Positions 1-6,109 of a DNA stretch of 9,513 nt are shown piece after piece. Positions within the stretch are counted from its first letter, which is position 1. Every line of letters starts with the position of its first letter. The position numbers were made by a program, and so were the translations under genes. Origin of the DNA: an uncultured Collinsella sp. (GTDB lineage: Bacteria; Actinomycetota; Coriobacteriia; Coriobacteriales; Coriobacteriaceae); assembly GCA_958346935.1 (NCBI GenBank), contig CATVTM010000074.1:1-9513 (forward strand). Direction: 5' to 3'. The notes beneath the pieces are model-generated. The model did not search any database. It saw only the letters and a list, made by a program, of their open reading frames with translations, and was not told the origin of the DNA.

Positions 1-171
1 GAGCGGGGGCTCCTGTCTTTTTTGTGCCCTCGGATTGGGTCATAGTGTCTGTCGTGGCCAAAACATCGGCGTGGTCATTGGGGACGTTCTTAAATGACTG
101 CGGCAGATAGGGACGTTCCTTTTCTGCTGGCAGTTTGGGACACTCCTTACGGGGCACCCCCTCCACAGCGC
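1..171. other. Gene-free left edge with REP-like sequence
   Basis: I see no credible coding region here. A short GC stem (GAGC at 1-4 with GCTC at 9-12) followed by six T at 18-23 could be the tail of a plus-strand terminator for a gene left of the window, but the stem is only 4 bp and may be cut by the edge. The rest holds one diverged copy (81-106) and one good copy (110-148) of a REP-like element. I see no clear terminator for the minus-strand ATPase gene that ends at 172. Confidence 0.4.
110..148 (+). repeat. REP-like palindromic element, left copy
   Basis: This 39-bp element matches 1621-1659 at 36 of 39 positions in the same orientation. It opens with GGGACGTTCC, has a central near-palindrome CTGCTGGCAG, and then TTTGGGACACTCC. 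A more diverged relative (GGGACGTTCT, then CTGCGGCAG) lies just before it at 81-106. The layout of outer arms around a palindromic core is that of REP-type intergenic elements, which can form a stem-loop. No REP-associated transposase is in the window. Confidence 0.6.
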
Positions 172-1473
172 CTATGCCAGCTTGTCGATTTGCCCAATCT
201 CCCAGAGCGGAATGTTGACGAGCGTGCCCTCGTCTCTATATGCCGCTAACGATGTTCTCACGCAGCGCTCGAGCTTGAACTTCTCGCAGGCAATCCTCAG
301 GCTCTTTGCTTTGAGATTCTCTGCCGCCTTGACCTCGAGCGGAAGCACGGTCCCCGCATGGTCGATGGCAAAGTCAGTCTCTGCATTGCCGGAGGAGGAT
401 GACCAATACGCGGGAGTTTTGCCTTGGAGCAAAAGCTCCTGTGCGACGTATTGCTCGGTCAGCGAGCCTTTGAACTCCGTAAAAACAGCGGGCCCATTCA
501 GAACAATGGCTGGCGTGAGGCCGGAGAGTGCTCCGAGGATGCCGGTGTCGATGCAGAACAGCTTGAAGCCCGAGAGGTCCTCGTAGCTTGTGAGCGGTGC
601 TCTTAGGGCGGAAACACGTGGTACCTTATGAACGATTCCATAGTCCATGAGCCACTGGAGGCTTTCCTCAAAATCGCGTGCGCGCGCCCCGGGACGAAGC
701 GCGCCGTAGACGAACTTCTTGTTTTCCTTTGCGAGCTGGCCGGGAAGGGATTTCCAAACCAGCCTCATGCGCTCGACGATGCGGGCTGGCGCATGCTTGC
801 CAAAATCGGATTCATAAGCTTCGATGATTTGCTGCTGAAGCCTGCGGGCCTCGATGAAATCGTGGGAGGCGGCGAAAGCGGAGACAACTTCTGGCATGCC
901 TCCGACGACGAGGTATTCCTTGAGCAGGCGCTCGAGCTTTTCGGAAACGTTTGCCAGCAGGTCAATGTCTGCGGCAAGGATGGCATCTGCGAGCGGATCG
1001 CCGTCGACGGCACGAACGAACTCGGCAAACCCCATGGGGCGCATGGTGAGCTGGTCGATCTTGCCGACGGGGAACGACTCGTTTTCGCGTCGGAGCGCGA
1101 GCCTCATATAGGAGCCGGCTGCCACGATATGGTATTCCGGCGCCAGCTCGTTGAAGTATTTGAGCGAGGTGATGCCACGCGGTGCCTCTTGGATTTCGTC
1201 GAAGATGATGAGCGTGTCTTCCGGCGTTACGGTTTGGCCACGTAGGAGTTCTATCTGGGAGATGATGCGCTTGGGGTCGAGGTTCCCATCGAACAGCGAG
1301 CGTGTGCTCGGCTCGAGCATAAAGTCAAAACGGATGACGTTTCGATACTGCTGGCTTGCGAATTCGTTGAGAAGCCAAGTCTTTCCTGTCTGGCGGGCTC
1401 CCTTAAGCAAGAGAGGTTTGCGATTCGCCCTTGATTTCCAAGCGATGAGTTCGTCCATTAGCTGTCGCTGCAT
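172..1473 (-). CDS. AAA-type ATP-binding protein, DUF4143 family
   Basis: This 433-residue protein belongs to the widespread ATPase family with an N-terminal AAA_14-like domain and a C-terminal DUF4143 domain. Visible motifs are Walker A GARQTGKT (25-32), Walker B LIIFDEIQ (88-95), and a sensor-like AAGS (118-121). The conserved KGSLTEQYVAQEL lies at 335-347. Near the C-terminus, ETDF (365-368) and LEVK (379-382) give the E-x-D...E-x-K pattern of the PD-(D/E)xK fold usually noted in this domain. The start is supported by AGGAGG 4 nt upstream (plus positions 1478-1483) and by normal family length. The gene is monocistronic, with its own -10 box and tandem repeats upstream. REP-like elements flank it, which fits an accessory gene gained by transfer. 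The cellular role of the family is not established; DNA-related and toxin-antitoxin-like roles have been proposed. Family assignment is firm, function is not. Confidence 0.9.
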   Translation of the reverse strand: MQRQLMDELIAWKSRANRKPLLLKGARQTGKTWLLNEFASQQYRNVIRFDFMLEPSTRSLFDGNLDPKRIISQIELLRGQTVTPEDTLIIFDEIQEAPRGITSLKYFNELAPEYHIVAAGSYMRLALRRENESFPVGKIDQLTMRPMGFAEFVRAVDGDPLADAILAADIDLLANVSEKLERLLKEYLVVGGMPEVVSAFAASHDFIEARRLQQQIIEAYESDFGKHAPARIVERMRLVWKSLPGQLAKENKKFVYGALRPGARARDFEESLQWLMDYGIVHKVPRVSALRAPLTSYEDLSGFKLFCIDTGILGALSGLTPAIVLNGPAVFTEFKGSLTEQYVAQELLLQGKTPAYWSSSSGNAETDFAIDHAGTVLPLEVKAAENLKAKSLRIACEKFKLERCVRTSLAAYRDEGTLVNIPLWEIGQIDKLA

Positions 1474-1477
1474 ACTG

Positions 1478-1502
1478 CCTCCTAACGATCATGGTTAGTA
1501 TA
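1478..1502 (-). promoter_or_regulatory. -10 box and ribosome binding site of the ATPase gene
   Basis: On the minus strand TATACT (plus 1497-1502) matches the -10 consensus at 5 of 6 bases. It is followed by a short leader and a perfect AGGAGG (1478-1483) in front of the ATG at 1473. The -35 position, 17-18 bp upstream, falls on the edge of the first 33-bp repeat and has no good TTGACA match. That leaves room for control by a protein bound to the repeats. The promoter is inferred from sequence only. Confidence 0.55.
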
Positions 1503-1516
1503 AGACTGTTTTGGTC

Positions 1517-1608
1517 TTTCCATCGAAAAATGTGTTGGTAAACCACGTTTTTCCATCGAAAAATGTGTGGGTAAACCACGTTTTTCCATCGAATAATGTG
1601 GGGGTTTA
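1517..1608 (-). repeat. Three 33-bp tandem repeats upstream of the ATPase gene
   Basis: Copies start at 1517, 1550 and 1583, an exact 33-bp period. Copies 1 and 2 differ at one base (32 of 33); copy 3 matches well only over its first 23 bases or so. Each copy begins TTTCCATCGAAAAATGTG on the plus strand, and the first two continue to GTAAACCACG. They sit 44 bp upstream of the ATPase start codon and touch its -35 region, so they look like iterated protein-binding sites rather than a CRISPR array, because there are no spacers. They can also be read as 11-residue repeats in a minus-strand frame, but this simply follows from the period being a multiple of three. Confidence 0.85.
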
Positions 1609-1620
1609 GGTTGGCACCTG

Positions 1621-1659
1621 GGGACGTTCCTTCTCTGCCGGCAGTTTGGAACACTCCTT
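1621..1659 (+). repeat. REP-like palindromic element, right copy
   Basis: This is the second copy of the 39-bp element at 110-148, with three mismatches. Here the core is a perfect 10-bp palindrome, CTGCCGGCAG (1635-1644), flanked by GTTCC (1626-1630) and GGAAC (1647-1651), which pair with each other. The transcript could form a two-part stem. It lies between the ATPase repeats and the galT terminator. Confidence 0.65.
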
Positions 1660-1691
1660 GTTTTGGTGCAAATTAGCTACCCTTGCATCAG

Positions 1692-1731
1692 AAAACGGCG
1701 CCCGTCGGCGATGTTGCCGGCGGGCGCCGTT
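1692..1731 (-). terminator. Rho-independent terminator of the galK-galT operon
   Basis: On the minus strand, about 55 bp after the galT stop, an 11-bp GC-rich stem (arms 1694-1704 and 1721-1731) continues through one mismatch into a further 4-bp stem (1706-1709 with 1716-1719) and a 6-nt loop. A run of four T follows directly on the minus strand (plus 1692-1695). This fits intrinsic termination of galT transcription. On the plus strand there is no good T run after the hairpin. Confidence 0.8.
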
Positions 1732-1785
1732 GTCGTGTAGGTGGCTATGTCGTGCGGGCTACCGGTGAGCGTCCGGGCCCGTACT

Positions 1786-3414
1786 CTATAGCGAGTCGAT
1801 GAAGCGCTGTTGGGCGGCGCGGCCGGCTTCGTCCCACTTAAAGACGCCGGCGTTGTCGAGTACGTGGCCAAACACCACGCCGACCTCCTCGTGCAGGATA
1901 TCGATGGCGTTGTCGGCCGTAAGCTCGTCGGCGCGGCGGGCAAAAACGTCCTCGGCCCATGCAGCGTGGCTGCGGCAAAGATCATCGCCCTCGAGCGCAC
2001 CGGCGAGATCGTAGCTGACATCGGCCTTGGCCGCCAGCAGGTGCTCGCGGACAGCGCCGAGCTCGGGAACCAAGCGCGGCGGCAAAATCGCCAGGCCCAT
2101 GACCTCGATCAGGCCGATGTTCTCCTTCTTAATGTGGTGATACTCGGCATGCGGGTGGAAAACGCCCAGCGGATGCTCGTCGGTCGTGATGTTGCAGCGA
2201 AGCGCCAGGTAGGCCTCGTAGATTTCGCCGCCGGCGTTGCCGCGGGAGTCTACGCGGCGAATGACGGGCGTCACGGTGTTGTGCGCCACGCCATCGGCTG
2301 TGTGCGCGATGACGCCAACAGACTCATCGCTCCACTCGCGCCAGGCGAGGATAATCTTCTCGGCGGCATCGAGCAGCTGAGCGCGGTCATGCGAGCGCAG
2401 GCGCAGCACCGAGAGTGGCCACTGCAGCACGCTACCGCTGACCTGGTCAAAACCGGGCACGCTAAACTGCGAGACCTCGGCGGCGTGCATCATGGGGAAC
2501 TCGTGTGCGCCGCCCTGGAAGTGGTCGTGCGACAAGATCGAGCCGCCCACGATGGGCAGGTCGGCGTTGGAGCCGATGAAGTAATGCGGGAACAGGTCCA
2601 CAAAGTCGAGCAGGCAGGTCAGGCCCTTGCGGTCGACGTGCATCGGACGATGCTCGGAGCTCATGGCAATGCAGTGCTCGTTAAAGTACGCGTACGGGCT
2701 GTACTGGAAGCCCCAGCGCTCGCCGTCGAGCTGGATGGGGATAACGCGCAGATTCTGGCGGGCGGGGTGAGCTCCGCCGTCGGCTGCGGCGGAGCGTCCG
2801 GGATAGCCCTCGTTTTCGATGCAGAGCTGGCAGGCGGGATACTTCTCGTCCGTGTTCTTAGCTGCACCTGCCGCGGCGATATCGCGCGGGTCCTTCTCGG
2901 GCTTGGACAGGTTGATGGTGATCTCAAGATCGCCCCAGTTGGTGGGGGTGCTCCATTTGATGTTGCGCGCGATGGCGGCACGGCGCACGTAGCCGGCGTC
3001 GCAGCACAGGCCGTAGAACCAGTCGGTCGCGGCACGGGGCTCGTTGACGCCCATACGCCCATTGAATTCCTCGTTTACAACCGAAGGCCTCGGCATGAGC
3101 GCGCCCATGATGCGCATGGCGATGCGATCGCGGCCCGACGCCGTGTCCTCGGCAGCACCGTTGGCAACGGCAGTCTCGGCAAGCGCGGCAAGCGTGCCTT
3201 CAAGGTCAAAGTCGGGCAGGGTATCGGGGTGCAAGAGCGAGAGTTTCTCAACCTGGAGTGCCCAGGCCATGTCGAGTGCCGGCCCCGTGGCGCCGATGCA
3301 CTCGAGAACGGTGTTGTATGCCCAGATGCGATCGTCCTGGCCGATCATCGATCGGTGGATGGCATATTCGATGAGGCCCTGCGCGGTCTCGCGCACATCA
3401 GTCATTACAGCCAT
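1786..3414 (-). CDS. galT: UDP-glucose--hexose-1-phosphate uridylyltransferase (class II)
   Basis: GalT exchanges galactose-1-phosphate with UDP-glucose to give UDP-galactose and glucose-1-phosphate in the cytoplasmic Leloir pathway. The 542-residue protein is of the long Gram-positive class (about 490-540 residues), distinct from the E. coli-type enzyme of about 350. Hallmarks are a CxxC in YPACQLC (192-198), EHCIAMSSEHRPM (246-258), the active-site region SHDHFQGGAHEFPM (295-308), and HHIKKENIGLIEVMG (426-440). The first ATG (3412-3414) is preferred because a GGGGG-containing ribosome site lies about 10 nt upstream inside galK; the next ATG (3405) would be too far from it. The gene overlaps the galK end by 10 bp, so the two are translationally coupled. 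No galE is in the window. The assignment is firm. Confidence 0.97.
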   Translation of the reverse strand: MAVMTDVRETAQGLIEYAIHRSMIGQDDRIWAYNTVLECIGATGPALDMAWALQVEKLSLLHPDTLPDFDLEGTLAALAETAVANGAAEDTASGRDRIAMRIMGALMPRPSVVNEEFNGRMGVNEPRAATDWFYGLCCDAGYVRRAAIARNIKWSTPTNWGDLEITINLSKPEKDPRDIAAAGAAKNTDEKYPACQLCIENEGYPGRSAAADGGAHPARQNLRVIPIQLDGERWGFQYSPYAYFNEHCIAMSSEHRPMHVDRKGLTCLLDFVDLFPHYFIGSNADLPIVGGSILSHDHFQGGAHEFPMMHAAEVSQFSVPGFDQVSGSVLQWPLSVLRLRSHDRAQLLDAAEKIILAWREWSDESVGVIAHTADGVAHNTVTPVIRRVDSRGNAGGEIYEAYLALRCNITTDEHPLGVFHPHAEYHHIKKENIGLIEVMGLAILPPRLVPELGAVREHLLAAKADVSYDLAGALEGDDLCRSHAAWAEDVFARRADELTADNAIDILHEEVGVVFGHVLDNAGVFKWDEAGRAAQQRFIDSL

Positions 3415-4610
3415 GCCGCGTAAGCCCCCTTGTCAGAAATCGCGTAGTGGCGGGCAGAGCCCTCGCCAAGCCAGCCGTTCATCTTGGCAATGAAGGTGTC
3501 GACCAGCTCGAGCGGCACGAAGGCCTGGATGGTACCGCCAAAGCCGCCGCCGTGGATACGAACGGCGCCACGGCCGTCGAGCACATGCTCGGCAAGAGCA
3601 AGCGCGTACATGGAAGGCTGCTCGGCACCCAGTTTGGCAACAACATTCTGCAGGTACATGGCGGAGCTGGCGCCGGACTCACGCGTCAGGACCAGGAACT
3701 GGTCAATGTCGCCGGCGTTCAGGGCCGCCCAGCGCTTATCGACCAGGCCGTTCTCGTACCAGTAATGAACGGCGCGCAGGCAGGCGCGGTCGCCCAGCTT
3801 GGCGCGCAGCTCGGGGAGCTTGGCGTCAAAGTCCGCCACGTTTACCTCGCACAGGCGTGCCTTGCCAAACTCGGCAGCGACGTCTTGCATCTCGCGCGGA
3901 ACGGCAGCGTAGTCGTCGGTGGCTGCCACGTGGTCGGCGCCGACCTTAACGAGCACGAGCGCATAGCCATGATCCTCAAAGTTGAGCTCGAGCTTCTGGG
4001 TTTTAGGCTGAGCCTGGTCCTCAAAGTCCATGTAGGCAAGGCCGCCCAGGCACACGGCGGCCTGGTCCATCAGACCGCAGGGCTTGCCGTAGTAGTTGTT
4101 CTCGGTGCGCTGGCTCATCTGAGCGAGCGTGACGGGCTCAATGGCGGGCGCGCCCCAGAGCGTCTCCATGGCACGACCGTACGCGGCCTCGACGGCGGCA
4201 GAGCTGGAAAGGCCACCGCCCGAGGGGACGGAGCAGGTGAAGGCAAAGTCGAAGCCGTGGGGCTCAACGCCCAGAGCAGCGATTTCATGGGCCATGCCGC
4301 GGACGAGGCTCGCGGACGTGCCCTTCTCGGACTCCTGAATGTCTAGCGTGTCGAGCGTGATCTCAAACGTAGGATAGCCCTCGTCGGCGACGCGAATCTT
4401 GTTGGAATCGGTTGCCACGGCGATGCCATCGACGGCGACATCGAGCGAGCCGGCGATAACGTGGCCACCCTCGTGGTCGGTGTGGTTGCCGCTGATCTCG
4501 GAACGGCCGGGCGCGTGCACGTAGAGCACCTGGCGGTCGCCGATGGGTCCAAACTCCTCCTCAAACAGCTTGGTGAGCGTGGCGAGTGTCTTTTCGTCGG
4601 GGGCGGTCAT
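3405..4610 (-). CDS. galK: Galactokinase
   Basis: GalK phosphorylates galactose at C1 with ATP, the first committed step of the Leloir pathway. The 401-residue protein shows the three GHMP-kinase blocks: the galactokinase signature GRSEISGNHTDHEGG (35-49), the ATP-binding PSGGGLSSSAA (129-139), and IHGGGFGG (352-359). The catalytic Asp is D182 in CGLMDQ. I chose the ATG at 4608-4610 because AAAGGA lies about 5 nt upstream and the length is then normal for the family. The frame is open for 29 more codons to 4697, but that stretch crosses the promoter and an operator. The signature reads GNHTDH rather than the classical GEHTDY, so Asn replaces the Glu that contacts the sugar in well-studied enzymes. 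I recall this variant from other gut anaerobes. It is first in the operon with galT. Preference for another hexose is possible but less likely given that pairing. Confidence 0.95.
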   Translation of the reverse strand: MTAPDEKTLATLTKLFEEEFGPIGDRQVLYVHAPGRSEISGNHTDHEGGHVIAGSLDVAVDGIAVATDSNKIRVADEGYPTFEITLDTLDIQESEKGTSASLVRGMAHEIAALGVEPHGFDFAFTCSVPSGGGLSSSAAVEAAYGRAMETLWGAPAIEPVTLAQMSQRTENNYYGKPCGLMDQAAVCLGGLAYMDFEDQAQPKTQKLELNFEDHGYALVLVKVGADHVAATDDYAAVPREMQDVAAEFGKARLCEVNVADFDAKLPELRAKLGDRACLRAVHYWYENGLVDKRWAALNAGDIDQFLVLTRESGASSAMYLQNVVAKLGAEQPSMYALALAEHVLDGRGAVRIHGGGFGGTIQAFVPLELVDTFIAKMNGWLGEGSARHYAISDKGAYAAWL

Positions 4611-4654
4611 GGGAGTCCTTTCCTTGGCGCGCACGGGTGAGTTTTGCGTCGTTA

Positions 4655-4668
4655 TGAGTACGTTAACA
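4655..4668. promoter_or_regulatory. LacI-family operator O1
   Basis: The 14-mer TGAGTACGTTAACA fits the TGnnnnCGnnnnCA scheme of LacI/GalR/CcpA-type operators, with a central ACGT. It lies 40-55 bp upstream of the galK start codon and overlaps the proposed galK -10 region, the expected place for repression. Its 17-bp surround (4651-4667) recurs exactly, inverted, at 4720-4736. Confidence 0.75.
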
Positions 4669-4689
4669 ACTTGAAGCGGCATGAACCAA
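4661..4689 (-). promoter_or_regulatory. Possible galK promoter
   Basis: On the minus strand TTGGTT (plus 4684-4689) and TTAACG (plus 4661-4666) are separated by 17 bp. Both are weak matches to consensus. A TAACGT one base further downstream is an alternative -10. The placement is tentative, but it would put operator O1 directly on the -10 box and O2 about 30 bp upstream of the -35. Confidence 0.35.
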
Positions 4690-4718
4690 GCGTTCACGAT
4701 GCCGCACGTTACGGGTTA

Positions 4719-4732
4719 TGTTAACGTACTCA
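4719..4732. promoter_or_regulatory. LacI-family operator O2
   Basis: TGTTAACGTACTCA is the exact reverse complement of O1. The identity extends over 17 bp (4720-4736 against 4651-4667), which chance is very unlikely to produce. The O1-O2 centre distance is 64 bp, close to six helical turns, so both sites face the same side of the DNA and could be bridged by a dimer of dimers or by cooperating dimers. Confidence 0.75.
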
Positions 4733-4743
4733 TAACACATTGC

Positions 4744-4815
4744 TTGTCACTTTTTGAGAATCTGGTAATCGGTAGAAATACAGCCGTGAACGGTACTGCC
4801 GTATGGACTTATAAA
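4744..4815 (+). promoter_or_regulatory. Possible promoters of the LacI-family gene
   Basis: Two weak candidates are visible. One is TTGTCA (4744-4749) with TAATCG (4766-4771) at a 16-bp spacing. The other is a TATAAA (4810-4815) with no good -35. Either would place operator O3 in the transcribed leader or just downstream of the start, consistent with autoregulation. The exact start is not resolved by the sequence. Confidence 0.3.
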
Positions 4816-4841
4816 GCAGAAGAGATGCAGATAGAAAAAGT

Positions 4842-4855
4842 AGAGTACGTTAACA
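4842..4855. promoter_or_regulatory. LacI-family operator O3
   Basis: AGAGTACGTTAACA differs from O1 at one base in 14 and lies in the same orientation, 93 bp before the regulator's GTG start. Its centre is 123 bp from O2 and 187 bp from O1. It probably serves autoregulation of the lacI-type gene and might join a loop with the sites at galK. Confidence 0.65.
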
Positions 4856-4948
4856 TGCGTCCGACGATAGCGGGCCTCGGCGCGGGGTGTATTTCTGCCC
4901 GGGCCGGTATTCACGCTATTCAGATCTCGCAAGGGTGAAGGTGATCCT

Positions 4949-5980
4949 GTGGCAAGGCGCCCGTCCAACGATACAGGTACGCGTCCGGTCTCCATGGCTG
5001 ACGTTGCCCGCGCTGCTGGCGTTTCGCAGCAGACGGTTTCGCGCGTCGCCAACGGCTTGCCCAACGTCAACGAGCAGACGCGCCAGCGCGTGCAGGCCGC
5101 TATGCAAGAGCTCGGCTTTCGTCCGAGTTATGCCGGTCGCTCGCTGCGCGACGGCCGTTACCATTCGGTCGGCCTGTGCATCAACGATGTCACCAAGTTT
5201 GGCAACCTCTCAATGATTGACGGCATCGCCAGTGCTGCTCGCGAGCATAATTGCGCCATCACGCTGGTCGAGATGTCCAAGACCGAGGAGTTTTCGCTTG
5301 CCGAGGCCACGCGTCGTATGGCCGCGCTGCCCGTGGACGGCATCATTATCGGCATGAGTCGCATGGCACCCGATTTTGAGACGTTTGATCCACTGCCGGG
5401 CATTGGCACGGTCATCGTTACCATGTACGCGCATCCGCGCGTGACCACGGTCGATTCCGACCATTACGGCTGCTCGCTGCTGCTCATGGATCATCTGTTT
5501 GAGCTGGGACACGAGCGGATTCGTTATATCGGCGGCCCGTCGTTCTCGGTCGATGAACAGTTTCGTCGCGCCGGCTGGCAGGACGCGCTCGAGCGTAGGC
5601 ACATTAAGCCGCAGGCGCCGCTCGAGGGCGATTGGTCTGCCAACAGCGGTTACGAGGCCGGCAGGTACCTGGCCGAGCACGACCGCACCATGACGGCGAT
5701 TTACGCGGCAAACGACCAGATGGCAAACGGCGCCATTGCAGCGCTGCGTGATAGCGGTCTACGCGTGCCCGAGGACGTGAGCGTGGTGGGCGTCGATGAC
5801 TCGCTCGACGACTTTGTCGCACATAACGAGCTCACGACCGTGCGATTCGATCTGCATCAGCGTGGGCGCGAGGTGTTCGAGCATGCGGTTCCCGAGGCGG
5901 GTACGGCGGGCAAAACCGTTGCCATTCGTATTCCCGGCCAGCTCATCATTCGACATAGCACGGCGATACCGCGCTCATAG
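4949..5980 (+). CDS. LacI/GalR-family transcriptional regulator
   Basis: This 343-residue cytoplasmic regulator has an N-terminal LacI helix-turn-helix (MADVARAAGVSQQTVSRVAN, 16-35), a hinge region ending near L66, and a periplasmic-binding-protein-like sensor domain. Its C-terminal part carries the typical YAANDQMANGAIAAL (252-266) and VSVVGVDD (277-284). The hinge leucine fits the central CpG seen in the nearby operators. The GTG start is chosen because GAAGGTG lies 5 nt upstream; the ATG at codon 16 has no comparable ribosome site. Its divergence from galK across three near-identical operators makes it the likely galactose-responsive repressor of galK-galT, probably also controlling itself. 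The ligand (galactose or a derivative) is inferred from context only. Confidence 0.93.
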   Translation: MARRPSNDTGTRPVSMADVARAAGVSQQTVSRVANGLPNVNEQTRQRVQAAMQELGFRPSYAGRSLRDGRYHSVGLCINDVTKFGNLSMIDGIASAAREHNCAITLVEMSKTEEFSLAEATRRMAALPVDGIIIGMSRMAPDFETFDPLPGIGTVIVTMYAHPRVTTVDSDHYGCSLLLMDHLFELGHERIRYIGGPSFSVDEQFRRAGWQDALERRHIKPQAPLEGDWSANSGYEAGRYLAEHDRTMTAIYAANDQMANGAIAALRDSGLRVPEDVSVVGVDDSLDDFVAHNELTTVRFDLHQRGREVFEHAVPEAGTAGKTVAIRIPGQLIIRHSTAIPRS

Positions 5981-6063
5981 TTTGTGCTGGTAAGCGGCGA
6001 TTTATCGCATTTCAATAACAATCGGTAAGGATGCCGGCAGATAGCTGTTGGGATGCAGCCGAG

Positions 6064-6100
6064 TGCTATGATAGACGGGCTCTTTTGTCTATCTAGGAGG
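6064..6100 (+). promoter_or_regulatory. Extended -10 promoter and ribosome site of the flavodiiron gene
   Basis: TGCTATGAT (6064-6072) is an extended -10 element: TG, one base, then TATGAT, a 5-of-6 match. No convincing -35 lies at 16-18 bp, which extended -10 promoters can tolerate. A perfect AGGAGG (6095-6100) follows, 9 nt before the ATG at 6110. This suggests the gene has its own promoter, although no clear terminator separates it from the LacI-family gene upstream. Confidence 0.5.
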
Positions 6101-6109
6101 CTTTGCCTG

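Noticed and set aside
1517..1608. CRISPR array
   Set aside because: The 33-bp units are directly adjacent with no unique spacers, only three copies exist, and there are no cas genes.
1403..1654. Small minus-strand frame with three 11-residue repeats (HIFRWKNVVY)
   Set aside because: The repeats follow from the 33-bp DNA tandem repeat being divisible by three. The frame crosses the ATPase promoter and overlaps the ATPase gene start, and I see no ribosome site supporting it.
1810..3423. 537-codon plus-strand open frame opposite galT
   Set aside because: It is a shadow of galT in GC-rich DNA. The translation shows no known domain, has low complexity in A, V and G, and lacks a ribosome site, while galT on the other strand is unmistakable.
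4611..4697. 29-codon N-terminal extension of GalK
   Set aside because: It covers operator O1 and the likely promoter, has no match to GalK N-termini, and the inner ATG at 4610 has a proper ribosome site.
5997..6008. Possible terminator after the LacI-family gene (GCGAT/ATCGC)
   Set aside because: The stem is only 5 bp with a 2-nt loop and no T run, so it is too weak to call.
6053..6109. 19-codon N-terminal extension of the flavodiiron protein
   Set aside because: The extension contains the -10 box and the AGGAGG, so it cannot be the normal translated start.
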